Source: Symbiodinium sp. CCMP2592 (taxonomy: Eukaryota > Sar > Dinophyceae > Suessiales > Symbiodiniaceae). From it: 64,000 nucleotides of DNA. Below the pieces are notes generated by a model. The model was not told the DNA's origin. It saw nothing but the letters and a program-made list of their open reading frames with translations, and ran no database searches. Where the stretch lies: the NCBI GenBank assembly GCA_905221615.1, contig CAJNDT010004557.1, positions 1,359,001-1,423,000 on the forward strand. Direction: 5' to 3'. The position numbers and the translations under genes are program-made. How positions within the stretch are numbered: position 1 is the stretch's first letter; each line of letters starts with the position of its first letter. Shown in pieces: positions 10,914 to 21,751 of this stretch.

Positions 10914-11045
10914 TAGCCTCTATCCTTTCTGGGGTACTTTAGTCCCTATATGACATTATACCACCTTTCAGGTTCACGATAGTAGGGAAGGTAGCCTTCA
11001 ATCGTTTTTGGGTGTTACAATCCCTATATGACACTATACAACCTG
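10914..11045 (+). repeat. Two imperfect direct repeats of about 54 bp
   Basis: Copy 1 (10914-10967) and copy 2 (10991-11045) both run TAGCC..., then TTTCTGGGG/TTTTTGGGT, then TCCCTATATGACAYTATAC. About 24 bp separates them. Confidence 0.7.
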
Positions 11046-11552
11046 ACAATCAACGGTTAACGTTTGGTTCCCCTAGGCTATTGGACAAGCAGGATGTACA
11101 TACTTGCAGCCCACTAGAGAAGGCGCACTGTCAAAGGTAATGCTCCACTTGTGTAGTCTTCTGCCGTTGCTTTCAACTGCGACGGCCGTTTCGGAGGCAG
11201 TCCAACGAAACAAATCGACATCGAACGCGGCAAACACCATTCCTGATGTTCAGACAGACACCGGCACCCCAAGCCCCAAAGTCGCTAAATCCCAAGCCTG
11301 AAACCAACATATCTTAACATCCACCATTCACAATTTCCGAGACACGTAGCCTTCAACCGTAAATTGCCCCAGAGTTCCGGCTAAGTCCTGACAACGCTGC
11401 AGGTGCATCGCTTGCACACTGCCTTGGCACGAAGCTTTGGTGAACGTGTCCCAGGCCCAGCAAGCCTCGACTAAGCCCGGTACCAGAAACTACCGTAAAC
11501 CCTAAACCCTTAAACTCCGAACCCACACGCCTCGCCAAACCCCTTAAAGGGA

Positions 11553-11645
11553 ACTCCAGAAAGTTGGAATATGGTTTCAGGGTAGGATACCTTATAATTT
11601 ACCACAAAGGGTTTGGGATAATCATGTTCCAACTTTCTGGCTTTT
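11553..11645 (-). repeat. PAL-E foldback element, reversed
   Basis: CCAGAAAGTTGGAATATGG and CATGTTCCAACTTTCTGG form the arms. The interior ATAATTTACCACAAAGGG is the reverse complement of the other PAL-E interiors, so the insertion is in the opposite orientation. Confidence 0.88.
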
Positions 11646-11797
11646 ACTTTAAGCTGATACCAGAACCTACCCTAAACCCCAAAGCCTAAACCCTAAGCTG
11701 ATCATCAGCTTCTAGTTTGACACAGTCAAAGTACCTGCGGAGACCGAGACCTCGTGAGGCATGTCCGAGTTGCGAGAGCAGAAACCCCTAAACTCCT

Positions 11798-11880
11798 TTA
11801 GGGGTACTTAGATATATTTTTTAATTGTTCGTTATTATGATCCCTAAGAAACGCTGTGCGTGTCGCACGGCCTGTAAAGT
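11798..11880 (+). repeat. PAL-J dispersed repeat, partial
   Basis: TTTAGGGGTACTTAGATATA, then GTTCGTTATTATGATCCCTA, matches the copies at 52353 and 55106 but diverges after CCTAAGAAACGCTG. Confidence 0.65.
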
Positions 11881-12242
11881 TATTTTTAACTCTTTCTGGG
11901 GTTCCTCCTTGTAGCATACAGTACACTATATCCTAAGCAGTCCTTCATGAGGAATGGATCATTATGTAGCCGCATCAGCACGGCCCTTGATCCCAAACAC
12001 ACGTGTTGTCACCACCTAGTGAACCGTTCTTCGGAGCTACCCTGCAATGAGGGCTCGTTCTTGCTAGGTAGGAGGCAGAAAAAACACTAAGCCCTCGTAG
12101 GCTTCAAGCTTTCGGGTTGGGGTTGTGGGAGGGATTGGGTGTCTTTGGGTTTTTTTTTGGGGGGGGCTGACGGCGCGAGCTTTAGGGTTTACGGGGCATG
12201 GGACCTCGGTCAACATCGACCCTAAAGGAACCCAATACTACC

Positions 12243-12336
12243 AGGACCCTCCTTGTACCCTCAAATAGGGGTATATGGTCCCAAATACGGGGCATCTACG
12301 GTCTAATAGAGGGTCGATGGAGTGTCTAGGTACCGT
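12243..12336 (-). repeat. PAL-O dispersed repeat, copy 1
   Basis: GACCCTCCTTGTACCCTCAA, later CATCTACGGTCTAATAGAGG, is found in reverse complement at 54238-54317. Weak internal complementarity (GACCCTC/GAGGGTC) suggests a foldback element. Confidence 0.75.
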
Positions 12337-12436
12337 CAAAGGGAACATGAACACCGCGAATTTATCAGCCAGGCAAGACGCGGCGACCAATTCTGGACAC
12401 TGTGGTTGGAACGATCCTGCCGCCAGCTTCGCATTC

Positions 12437-12510
12437 ACTTAGGGGTACCTAGAATCCCGAAGAAACAGCTAAAATTACAATTAATGCTTGGGTTCTAAGT
12501 TCAGTATAGT
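12437..12510 (+). repeat. PAL-J dispersed repeat, internally deleted
   Basis: CTTAGGGGTACCTAGAATCC is followed directly by AAGAAACAGCTAAAATTAC and TTCTAAGTTCAGTATAG. The TATTTTTTAATT centre of the other copies is missing. Confidence 0.7.
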
Positions 12511-12591
12511 TCAGGAAACAACCACGTTAAACTTCAGCTCGCCAGGATGGGATTCCATGATGCTTTTGGGCCTCGGTATTTAGAAGGAGAT

Positions 12592-12703
12592 GGGTGGGTG
12601 TCAAAATGAGGGTCCCTTTTTGGGTCCTTATTATAATACGGCACCTAATATTTGGTACCATATTTAGGATACCCCAAAAGGGACCATAATTTTGACAACC
12701 ACC
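12592..12703. repeat. PAL-F foldback element
   Basis: GGGTGGGTGTCAAAATGAGG on the left and ATAATTTTGACAACCACCC on the right; the interior has TATAATACGGCACCTAATAT. Confidence 0.88.
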
Positions 12704-13051
12704 CGGATAGTAGATTGGAAGCCCTTTTCAGGCCGGACCAAAAGCGGCTTTTTAGGGGAGTATGCCAAAAGACCCTGGCTCTGCGCTCACCAGAAGTCAC
12801 TCACGGGGCAGTTCCCATTCCAACGCATACGCGCGGTATCAGTAGCATGCGAGTGTCACACTGGACCCTGCACCCTAAACGATGAGGCATGCCCGAGTTG
12901 TGAGAGCCTAGACCCTCACCGCACCGCCCATGTTCAGTGCCCTGGCGAACAAGTTTAGAGTTGGCCCTGCTCCTGGAGCATGCTGGTGTAACCCTGCTTC
13001 GCGACTCGCTCAGCCATGCAGGAGGCAAAAAATACTCCAATGGGCCCCACG

Positions 13052-13130
13052 CATAGGCCCCATAGTGGTTCCTTTTTGGGATTACCTTATAAATAGGAAC
13101 CCCAAAAGGAACTACTACAGGGCCTATGGG
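13052..13130. repeat. PAL-B foldback element
   Basis: CATAGGCCCCATAGTGG and CTACTACAGGGCCTATGGG form the arms. The interior is shortened. Confidence 0.85.
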
Positions 13131-13193
13131 TTTCGATCCTGCGCGCTTCTATGCGCCGTCCCTCAAGACGGGAGAGGGGCTCTTCGGCACTTG

Positions 13194-13292
13194 GTAGTTT
13201 CCGAAACTTAGGGGTACCTTATTTTGTGGCCCTTATAATAAGGATCCTACCCCAAACTATATTAGGGTACCCTATTTTCGGAAACCCCCACA
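13194..13292. repeat. PAL-C foldback element
   Basis: TAGTTTCCGAAACTTAGGGG on the left, CCTATTTTCGGAAACCCCC on the right, with CTTATAATAAGGATCCTACC inside. Confidence 0.85.
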
Positions 13293-13515
13293 TCGTGCGA
13301 CATTTTCTGAAATCTCTGCATTTCAAACAGAGGTGCCCGTGTAGGAATCCGTTCCAAGCCAGCTGCAACGACACGCGACCTTGACCAATCAAAACCGACC
13401 TTGTTGTAGGGCTCCAATCAGTGACTTCCATAATTAGTCTTAGGGTGTATGATGAGAATCTACAAAAAGTCGATTATGGCAGGTTACAGGACACCTTAGA
13501 CAGAAAGAAGGCCCC

Positions 13516-13607
13516 CACCATAGGCCCCATAGTCGTTCCTTTTTGTTTTGGGATTACCTTATAGGAGTTTAAAGATGAAAAAGGAACTACTATGGGGCCT
13601 ATGGGTA
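13516..13607. repeat. PAL-B foldback element
   Basis: CACCATAGGCCCCATAGTCG and ACTATGGGGCCTATGGGTA form the arms around ATTACCTTATAGGAGTTTA. Confidence 0.88.
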
Positions 13608-14497
13608 GTTTATCTGCGATAATGGAGCCCCCTAAACCCTAATCTAAACCCTATAGATCCCTTATAGGAACCCTTGTAGATCCCTTTAAAGGAACTCTAG
13701 GAGGGGACCCCCCACAATCGTCAGATGTGAGGTCACAGAACACGACCAACACAAACTCCCACCGAGCTTTCCGCCAGCTGAAGAAGAGCAGCTTGCATGA
13801 GTATTTAGGGGCCAAGGGTGTCGGGGGCCGGGGTAAGGGTAAAGGAGGAGGGGGGAGGGACGACTTAAGGTTTCCGGGACGGCTGATCTTCTCCGACTTT
13901 TCAGTCGTGCTGATAGTTTGGGGATGTTCAGTGGCTCACTGCTGTTACTCTCAATAGTATATTGATATGGACTTGAAGTATTTCTGAGTTGTTTGTCGAA
14001 CTCGACTTGCTTAGCTGTCACGTTTCCCGTCATTGCGTGTTGGGACGTGCAGGACCAGACGCTGCAGGGGCTTTCTGTTGCAAGAGGATTCGTCCGGCAT
14101 TTGGTCACATGCAGGATACATTGCATATCTTTACATGCCGTAAGTAGGCATTAACAGCTGTATGACGTTGATCGGTTCAGGTCGATTGCAATCACACCCT
14201 GGCCCGAACACCCTTGGTAAACCTTATAGTGCTGCTCTGTCACAAGACGTGAACGGTCCCTGTTCCAGTAGTGAAGGTCCGTTCTTTCAACCTGATTGAA
14301 AGTTGATGGATTTCAGGTTTCACATGATTTCCGGCAGTGTTGGTTGAGGCTTCTCGCACTTGTCCCAAACCCCCACGACCCAACACACCAACTCTCCTAG
14401 AGCCCTCCCGAATCGCGGGAATCTCCGGAATCATTGGTACTGTGACAGAGAGACAGAGAGACAGAGAGAGAGAGAGAGACAGAGAGACAGAGAGACG

Positions 14498-14529
<32 letters not shown>

Positions 14530-15414
14530 CAGAGTGACACACGCAGACAGGGACAAGACAGAGTCAGACAAAGTTGACCACAAGCCCTTCGACGACCCTA
14601 AGCCCTGAACTGCCAGATATGTTATGCCTCCGTTCTTCCGGCAGCATGCGAGGTCAGTGCGACTTCTGCTCCTGACCCTTTCCAAAGCGCCAATGCTCCT
14701 CCAAGGCTATCCATCCTGGGACTCTGTGAGAACAGCCGCTCCACGTTCAGTGCAGGCACCTTGTTTACGGCTGAGAGTTGACCTGTGCAGCCAGTCCCTT
14801 CAAAGTAGTAGGTTATGACCCTAGAAATATTGATTGGGTATAACCCTGAACACTGGGTTCTTGGAGTGCAGAGTAGGCGCGGCAGGTCGCGGTTAGGTGT
14901 GTTCTCATTCAATTCAGGTTGAAAAAGTTGAATAAGGGTTCGTCAATCAGAATAGCATTTGAAGTTCTATGGTGTCTTGAGAACATCCGTTTTCTCTTGA
15001 GTAGTCGTTAAAGACTATCTTGCGAAGCACTGTTGTGAAGCCTCGTCTGCGAGGGTTTCAACCCTAAACCCACATAAACCCAAAGCCCCAAGCAAACACC
15101 AAAACCATAAGAACCCTGACAATTCCCTTACACGAGACTTCCCTTGAACCCTAAATGCCCTAAATCCTAAAGCTATAAAGCCCTAAAGCCATAAAGCCTT
15201 TACCCAAATCTACACTCAAGGCTGCAATCCGTTGCGGCGGACTCGCCCCGAAGTGCCATGCACGCATCTACGTGGGTTTAGGGCTTAGGGATCTATTTGG
15301 GATTTGGGGTTCAGGGTCAGGGTTTCGGGATCTATGAAGGGTTCAGTCGGTTCAGTGTGGCGAGTTCACGGGATATCGGCAGAGTCTGGGCTCAAACGAG
15401 GTATAAGGGATCCA
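13608..15414. other. Gene-free 1.8-kb stretch
   Basis: Holds a GA microsatellite (14443-14540) and CCCTAAA-type units near 13629-13650 and 15058-15190. A 146-codon frame on the - strand (13686-14126) matches nothing recognised and is not called. Confidence 0.45.
14443..14540. repeat. GA / GACA microsatellite
   Basis: GAGAGACA-type units run for about 98 bp. Arg/Glu- or Ser/Leu-rich frames across it are artefacts. Confidence 0.9.
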
Positions 15415-15509
15415 TACCCATAGGCCCCATAGTAGTTCCTTTTTGAGATTACCTTATAGGATTCTAAATATGAGCCCCCAAAAAGGAACGACTATGGGGC
15501 CTATAGGTA
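15415..15509. repeat. PAL-B foldback element
   Basis: TACCCATAGGCCCCATAGTA and CTATGGGGCCTATAGGTA form the arms, with TA at both outer ends. The interior is ATTACCTTATAGGATTCTAA. Confidence 0.9.
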
Positions 15510-15574
15510 GTGAGGGAACTGGACGGGGTCTCACCGGTTGTGGTGTAACCCGACGGGTCCATGTCTCCCGACCC

Positions 15575-15677
15575 TACCTATACTCTCCATTGTAGTTCCT
15601 TTTTTGGTTTAACCAATTATATATTAAGGATCCTATAAGGTAACCCCAAAAAGGAACTACAATGGAGACTATAGGTA
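15575..15677. repeat. PAL-A foldback element, well preserved
   Basis: TACCTATACTCTCCATTGTA and TACAATGGAGACTATAGGTA form arms of about 30 bp. The interior is AATTATATATTAAGGATCC. It begins 66 bp after a PAL-B copy. Confidence 0.9.
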
Positions 15678-16344
15678 AACCCTGAACGGTGGCCGTGAGC
15701 TGTGTTTCTGCGAAGTCCTTTTGGGGCGACAGTACGTGCTACAATGGGTACATGAACCCTAGAGAGATAGGGATTTAGGGTTTTGGAGTTGGTGGTTTCG
15801 TCTGCGGGCTTTACTTACTCTTTAGGCGGTACAACTCTTTCGACATCAACGTTTGAGGGCTCGGAGTGGCAGTGCTTGAGTCGCCCCAAAAGGCTCTACG
15901 AACCTATGTGGTCCGCACATGCCTACACACAGCAGACAGCCCCTTTCCATATCATATGTCAACGCCCTATACCTATAGATCTCCTGAAGGGAAAGCTTAT
16001 AGGCACGCGGAGGGTGGGTCGGGTTTGGACATCTTTTCTCCCGTCTCCGGTGGAGCACATCCATGAAAGTGCACCTTGACCCAAGCTCCCAAGCCTTGAT
16101 AAGCTTTAACACCCATTCTCAGACCCTCGCCCAACGCAACCCTGAACAACAAGCCCTAAACGCTGCATCCTCACCACCCCGCCACCTAAACCCTTCAGCT
16201 GCACAGCTCAGAAGGTTTTGGGTTCAGACACAAAGTTGTAAGGTCATTCCTCCCAGAACGACTCACCCCGAAGCTGCCGTGAGCACCGAGGAAGACCAAG
16301 TGGATCCAAACTATCCTCAAGACTCTTCACAAGGCAGCTTCTTC

Positions 16345-16453
16345 ACTTGGAGGGTCGGGGGGACTTAGCTAGTAGATCATAAGTGGAGTATTGGGGTTAT
16401 GGTACTTATAACTCCAAAAATAACTACTTAGTAAGTCCGCCGACCCTCCAAGT
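16345..16453. repeat. PAL-K foldback element, long arms
   Basis: ACTTGGAGGGTCGG and CCGACCCTCCAAGT are exactly complementary outer arms. The inner GGACTTAGCTAGTAG and CTACTTAGTAAGTCC blocks also pair and relate it to the copy at 10523. Confidence 0.85.
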
Positions 16454-17337
16454 AGAGCTTGCGAGAACGTGGTCGGCCGAAGCCCCCATGCACCTGTAAA
16501 GTCCTTTGTAACTGCGTTATGAGCAGCTACGCCGCATATAGCCTGGCCACTAAATCCCTTGGTCTTACTGTTTGTTTACTGGCCCAACTTGGGTCAGTAT
16601 GTCGTGTTACTTTGTCTTCTTTCGGGCATTGGTTCCTGTGCGGCTGGTCGCTGACATGACACTTCACTGTTGTAGTATATTGCTGTTGTATTAACAGGTT
16701 AGTCCACCGTCATTTTCTGTACATACATACATACTGTATATACATACATAGTATGTTAGGATTTTATTGTTGTATCATTGCATTATTCGTTTTTGTGGGC
16801 ATGTTGAAGGGATGCAGGGTTTAGGCTTCAGTCTGGGAATGTCAGCGCGGTGTTGGGGGGTATGGAATTGAAACCCACCTGCGGGCCTGGGCTTTGGGGC
16901 ATACTACTATATAATAAGTGGACAAGCACTGTGACAGGACGTTGTTTCTAGCTACTCAGACCTCCAAACTATATGCTCAAGCCTTGCACGATTTGGGTTT
17001 CAGGGTTCATTTAATCAGCCGTATACCCGGCTCCTCAAGAACCCCATGCAGGAGCGAGGCAAGACGTCGATGGAGTTCCTGAGGACTGTGCTGCTTGCCA
17101 GCTGGTTCCCGACGAGTGTGAGTAGAGGTGCCAGTGCACTTGCGCTACACATGGGGCCTTGCAGCATCCTGCCGAAAAGAAATCTTCCAACTTAGAGAAA
17201 GGACCGTCTTGAAGGGCTTACAAACCATGTCACGTACCCGCTAAAAGGTTGGCTGCAAAAGCATATGCTGACCTGATATAACAAGCCGCTGGTACGCGAA
17301 ATGTCACAAGTTTTGAACTCAACCGTTTGCAAAGCCC

Positions 17338-17580
17338 CTTTGAACCCTAAGCCCCCAAACCCCTAACCCCCAAACCCTTGAACACTAAGATCCTAGATCT
17401 GTAAACCCTGGACCCCTAAACCTCCAAACCTCCAGACCCTACACCCCTAAACCTCTAAACCTCCAGACCCTACACCCCTAAACCCCTAACCCTAACCCCC
17501 AACCTAGCCTAGGCGGGGAGAAAAAAGGGTTCAAAGAACAAATACCCCCTAAACCCCTAAACCCTCAGACCTTTAATAGC
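17338..17580 (-). repeat. Degenerate telomere-like tract (CCCTAAA/CCCCTAAA)
   Basis: Repeated CCCTAAACCCC, CCTCCAAACC and CCCTACACCCC variants over about 240 bp with short unique interruptions. Confidence 0.75.
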
Positions 17581-17653
17581 TAAGCAGGAAGGCATCGAAA
17601 GAGTCGGTCCATGAGGAGCTGGAGCGACTCTCGGGATGAACATCTTCTCTAGT

Positions 17654-17871
17654 GTAGGGAACCTGATTAAGAAACCTTGGGCCTTTATTAGGGTTCCTTT
17701 AAAGGGGTCTATAAGGGTTACTATAGGGGATTAGGGGGTTGAGAATTCCTTAGAGGGATCTTTAAGGGTTCTACGGGTTTAGGGTTTTAGGGTTTAGGGT
17801 TTAATGTAGGAACCCGATTAAGAAACCTTGGGCCTAAGGGTTCCTTTAAAGGGGTCTACAAGGGTTACTAC
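17654..17871 (+). repeat. PAL-I left halves, two copies
   Basis: GGAACCTGATTAAGAAACC (17654) and GGAACCCGATTAAGAAACC (17806) are each followed by CTTGGGCC and TTCCTTTAAAGGGGTCTA. Neither has the complementary right arm seen in the copy at 17913. Confidence 0.75.
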
Positions 17872-17912
17872 AGGGGGTCTAGAAGGGATCTATAAAGGGT
17901 TTAGGGTTTAGG

Positions 17913-18013
17913 GTAGGACCTGATTAAGAAACCTTGTGCCTTTATTAGGGCTCCTTCTATGAATCCTACTATTTTGGAATTTTAGACCCAGGGTTTCTTA
18001 ATCCGGTTCCTAC
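17913..18013. repeat. PAL-I foldback element
   Basis: GTAGGACCTGATTAAGAAACC on the left and GGTTTCTTAATCCGGTTCCT on the right form the arms around a TATTAGGGCTCC interior. Confidence 0.83.
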
Positions 18014-18515
18014 ATTAGCTAGGCCGTTGGGACAAAACCCTAAACTCGATCACCCTAAACCCTAAGCTCCTAAACCCTAAGCCTCTTAGACTACCCTTAT
18101 AGTAATCCTTATAGGAACCTTCCCTTATTGGGCATAAGAGGATGTTTTCTATTTTTTTAGTTGTTCTTTTGAAAGGGGCCTCAGGCTGTCCTTACAGCCC
18201 TACTATTTGGGAGACCCTCGGAAAGCAATATCATGGTGGAAGAGGGCCTTTTAGCTTCCTACTGGCTTCTTGTAGCTAACATATCCCATTGTTATAGGTT
18301 TGTCCTTATCAAAGTGCATCCACTATAGTGTTCTGGGTTTGCTCCCGAAGCCGGACTTGTCAAAATATGCATCCTGCATCATGAGAACTTTGCTGGTTCT
18401 CGCTCATCTAGATAAGTATGGAGAAAGGGAGCAGCACACTATCAAAATCAAACCAAAGCCGTAAACCCTTCTTAACCCTCAAACCCCCAGAACGGAAATA
18501 CGCAAGGCCAGGCTG

Positions 18516-18621
18516 TACCTATAGTCTCCATTGTAGCTCCTTTTTCTGGTGGAACCAATCATACATAAAGGATCCTATAAGGTAACCCCAAGAATAGGAA
18601 CTACAATGGAGACTATAGGTA
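18516..18621. repeat. PAL-A foldback element
   Basis: TACCTATAGTCTCCATTGTA and CTACAATGGAGACTATAGGT form the arms. TA ends are present on both sides. Confidence 0.9.
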
Positions 18622-18688
18622 AACCCCTGTTAGGGTACATAATCACCCTAAACCCTAAATCCTTAAACCCCTAAACCCCTAAACCCCC

Positions 18689-18719
18689 AAAATAGGAACT
18701 ACAATGGAGACTACAGGTA
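18689..18719. repeat. Solo right arm of PAL-A
   Basis: AAAATAGGAACTACAATGG, then AGACTACAGGTA, matches the PAL-A right arm. No left arm occurs upstream except that of the complete copy ending at 18621. Confidence 0.75.
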
Positions 18720-18837
18720 GAGTCCGGAAACCGGAAGCCCTCGAGCGTTGGACTCCTAAGGATTCCAAGGCATCGGCAAGAAGACCAGCGTGTCCTGGCA
18801 AAAGCACAGTAGGCTGCAGTGCTCCAGGGTGCATCGT

Positions 18838-18849
18838 AGTAGCAGCAGC

Positions 18850-18882
<33 letters not shown>

Positions 18883-19022
18883 AGGAGTAGGAGTAGTAGT
18901 AGTAGTAGTAGTAGTAGCAGCAGTAGTAGTAGTAGTAGTAGTAGTAGTCATCGTCGTCGTCGTCGTCGTCGCGGTGGTGGTCGTGGTGGTATTGGCTGCG
19001 GCAGCGGCGGCAGCAGCAGCAG
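18838..19022. repeat. Compound AGC / AGG / AGT / CGT trinucleotide microsatellite
   Basis: AGC units give way to GAGCAG, then AGT/GTA, then CGT and GGT, and back to AGC. Resulting frames (poly-Ser, poly-Val, poly-Ala, poly-Tyr) are artefacts. Confidence 0.9.
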
Positions 19023-19213
19023 GACGTATGCACTGAACCTGCGATAGTTTGAAGAACCCCAAACCCTCTACATTTTGCTCTTAACGGACGCGAAGACGCA
19101 AAGCTTGGAGGGAGAGTGGCAAGCTAATCGCAGGTTTAGGGTCTACGGGGTTCTTACTTAACAGGGCACTCCTTCGCCTCGGTTGTCACAGCCCCTGGAA
19201 ATTACCCGAAGCA

Positions 19214-19311
19214 GGTTTCCGAGAATACGGGACCCTAGTATAGGACCCTAAATAGTAGGATCCTTATTATATGGACCCCAAATAAGGTACCCCCTCTTTT
19301 CGGAAACTCCC
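19214..19311. repeat. PAL-C foldback element
   Basis: GGTTTCCGAGAATACGGG on the left and CTCTTTTCGGAAACTCCC on the right; the interior AGTAGGATCCTTATTATATG is in the reverse orientation. Confidence 0.83.
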
Positions 19312-19339
19312 AAACCCTAAACCCTTATAGATCCCTTTA

Positions 19340-19373
19340 AAGGTAACCCCCCCTAATTTTCGGAAACTCCCCA
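19340..19373. repeat. Solo right arm of PAL-C
   Basis: GGTAACCCCCCCTAATTTTC followed by GGAAACTCCCC. No partner arm. Confidence 0.7.
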
Positions 19374-19421
19374 TGGTCAGGCGATCATCAACTGCTTCGA
19401 CTGTTCGAACCCTGACATGGC

Positions 19422-19574
19422 AGTCGACCCTCGATTGCCACTTCAAGAACAGGGTTTGGGGACCCAACCCTAAACCCTAAACCTTATACTAGAATTACAA
19501 TAAGGAATGAACCCCTACAATAGTATAGGTAATTGTTAAGGCCCGTATAGTCGACCCTCGATTGCCACTTCAAG
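19422..19574 (+). repeat. 26-bp exact direct repeat flanking a 101-bp segment
   Basis: The same 26 bp (beginning AGTCGACCCTCGATTG) occurs at 19422-19447 and 19549-19574. The segment between contains telomere-like units and a weak inverted repeat (CCTTATACTAG / CTATAC-like), so this could be an insertion with a long duplication or a segmental repeat. Confidence 0.8.
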
Positions 19575-19659
19575 CACTCCATGTGGATGTTTAGGGTTTA
19601 GGGTTTGGGGGTCTAGGGTTTCGGGTTTGGGGTTTGGGGTTTAGGGTTTAGGATCATGT

Positions 19660-19760
19660 GGGTGGTTGTGAAAATTAGGGTCCCTGTTTGGGTCCCAAAT
19701 ATCATACGGCACCTGATTTTTAGGGTACCCGAAAAGGGACCTTAATTTTGACAACCGCCC
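19660..19760. repeat. PAL-F foldback element with 4-bp target duplication
   Basis: GGGTGGTTGTGAAAATTAGG on the left and AATTTTGACAACCGCCC on the right. ATGT directly precedes (19656-19659) and follows (19761-19764), a plausible 4-bp target-site duplication. Confidence 0.87.
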
Positions 19761-20270
19761 ATGTACCTTTAAGGGCTCCTTCAAGGTTGCTTGAAAGGGG
19801 TTCACTTGCAGGGATCTATGATGGGTTTGTGGGGCAAATGGGGGTTCTGCATTAGGGCTTCTGGGCCACAGTCTACAGAATGGACGATGCGGGTAAAAGA
19901 TACATGGAGCCTTGGAGAAAGGTGTGGGTTGCGAGGTTTTCGGATCTGGGGCGTCCAGGTTGCAGCGTTACAGGGTTAATGGGCTGACGGCTGTGCTGGA
20001 GCTTTTGATACAAGATGATACAGGAGTTTCCTTTCCGACAATGTAGAGGCCGAAACCATCAGCTTTTTCCTTGGGGGCCCGTTTGAGAAGTGCAATATAT
20101 ACATATATCCCCCCCCTTACCCTCAAGGCCTTAGGATTCCTTCTTGTAAGTGTATGATAAAAGCATACAGCATACCCCACAGGCCTTGTTGTCGTCATCA
20201 AGGCCGTCTCTTATGTTCGCCGGGCTCCGGCTTGCTTTTTTTCAACTCGACATGGGATGAACCCTAAACC

Positions 20271-20368
20271 TTAGAAGAGGCCCCCACCCTGTAATAGTGA
20301 CTATAAGGATTATGTTGGGGCCCTATTTTCCTATCATGCCACTATTACAGGGTGGGGGCCCCTTCTAA
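20271..20368. repeat. PAL-D foldback element
   Basis: TTAGAAGAGGCCCCCACCC and GGGTGGGGGCCCCTTCTAA form arms extended by TGTAATAGTG/CACTATTACA, pairing over nearly 30 bp. Confidence 0.92.
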
Positions 20369-20982
20369 TTCTAACCCAAACTCTAGTTACGGGGCTTTCC
20401 ATTACGCTGTCAGGGGCTGAAACTCTCCTAGCAGTGCCGCCATCTCGGCCGGTCATACTTAATTTGGTACTTGTTCGGCACCATTTGCCAGCTCTACCCA
20501 AAAACGGCACTTCAGAAGAGGCCGCAAGTTCAGCAGCCTTATGGCCAAGACAAAAGGAAGGTGCGGAAAAATCGAGAGAGACCTGCAGAAATGTTACCGT
20601 GATTGAATTTATTTGGCGACATGTCTGGGAAAACACGTAAGGGCACTCCACCCTCCTTCCCTAAGTGCGCAGCAAACCCGCTTTCTTCCCTCGGCCGAGG
20701 ACACCCATGTCTACCGCTACGCCCTGCAACTAGGTGGGGTTCCAATCGATTTATATTGGGCGTGGAAAGGTTGCTGGGAGGCTCCGTTGAAGGCTTCACG
20801 GCCTGGTGTAGAGCATGGGCATGACGGTTCGTGCTGCGCACATGGCGGAGCGACCATCTTATGCATGTCCCCTCTGCAGATCTAGCAGCCCTTGCCCGGC
20901 GAATACACCGCAACCGTTGAGCAATCGGGTGATTTGTTGCAGCGTGAACAGCCCAACATGCCGTACTATCGCCTGGGGCGAA

Positions 20983-21064
20983 TATGGGATAGTACCCTAA
21001 ATAGTAGGATCCTTATTATAAGGACCCCAAAATGAGGTACCCCAAATTTTCGGAAACTCCCATA
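20983..21064. repeat. PAL-C foldback element lacking most of its left arm
   Basis: TATGGGA is followed directly by TAGTACCCTAAATAGTAGG. The right arm TTTTCGGAAACTCCCATA is intact. About 20 bp of the left arm is deleted. Confidence 0.83.
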
Positions 21065-21751
21065 TCTAGTGTCGGGGCTGAAGAGTGTCATTCGCTGCGG
21101 TGCCCATAGCTAGCAGAAGTTACCCGTCAAATCCTTTTCCGGTCATCAAAGTTCATGTGCTAGCCTCAGCACTGAAGCCCAAATGCAACGGCAAGGTGTC
21201 TCTTCCTTTCTCTAGGTTATGATTATGTTGGGGATGCCATCGTCAGATGCTTGATCTGGTCTTCAGGGTTTGGGTTCAATTTTCGCTGCTACGGGGCTAA
21301 TTGGGTTTTTCGTGTTGTTTTGGCACAACAAACCCTACACCCTAAACTCAAAAGCTAAACCCCTAAGCCCAAACCCTAGCCTGCCTTTGTGCGAGTGTGC
21401 GAGCCTAAACCTACACCGGGCCCAAAATTATTTTCCCCAAAGCTTAGAGCCTAAAAGCCAAAGCACCTTCGAACCTCAAGGATTCGGAAGCCCTGCAACC
21501 CTAGCCGCAAAGCTTCCACAAAGAAACGTTGCAAACCCTATTCAAGTCAAGGTTATAAACCCTAGTACAACCGAAGAAAGTTTACTAATACCTTATGAAC
21601 AACCCCTAAACCCTAAATCCCTAAATCCTTAAATCCCTAAACCCTAAACCCTGTAAATAATACCTTATGGACACCCTCGGAAGCCGGTGTTGATCCCTGT
21701 GGAAACAGGCTGGGCTCCCACGGAGAAGGAGCGCGCTAGGCACAACAAGGC
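21065..21751. other. Gene-free stretch
   Basis: A 120-codon frame at 21270-21632 is built partly from CCCTAAA units and is not called. Nothing else was recognised. Confidence 0.45.

Noticed and set aside
10914-11045. CRISPR-like array
   Set aside because: Only two imperfect copies, no regular spacers, and a eukaryotic context.
18671-19062. Open frames rich in Ala/Thr, Ser, Gly/Val or Tyr
   Set aside because: Same cause: translation of the AGC/AGT/CGT array at 18838-19022.
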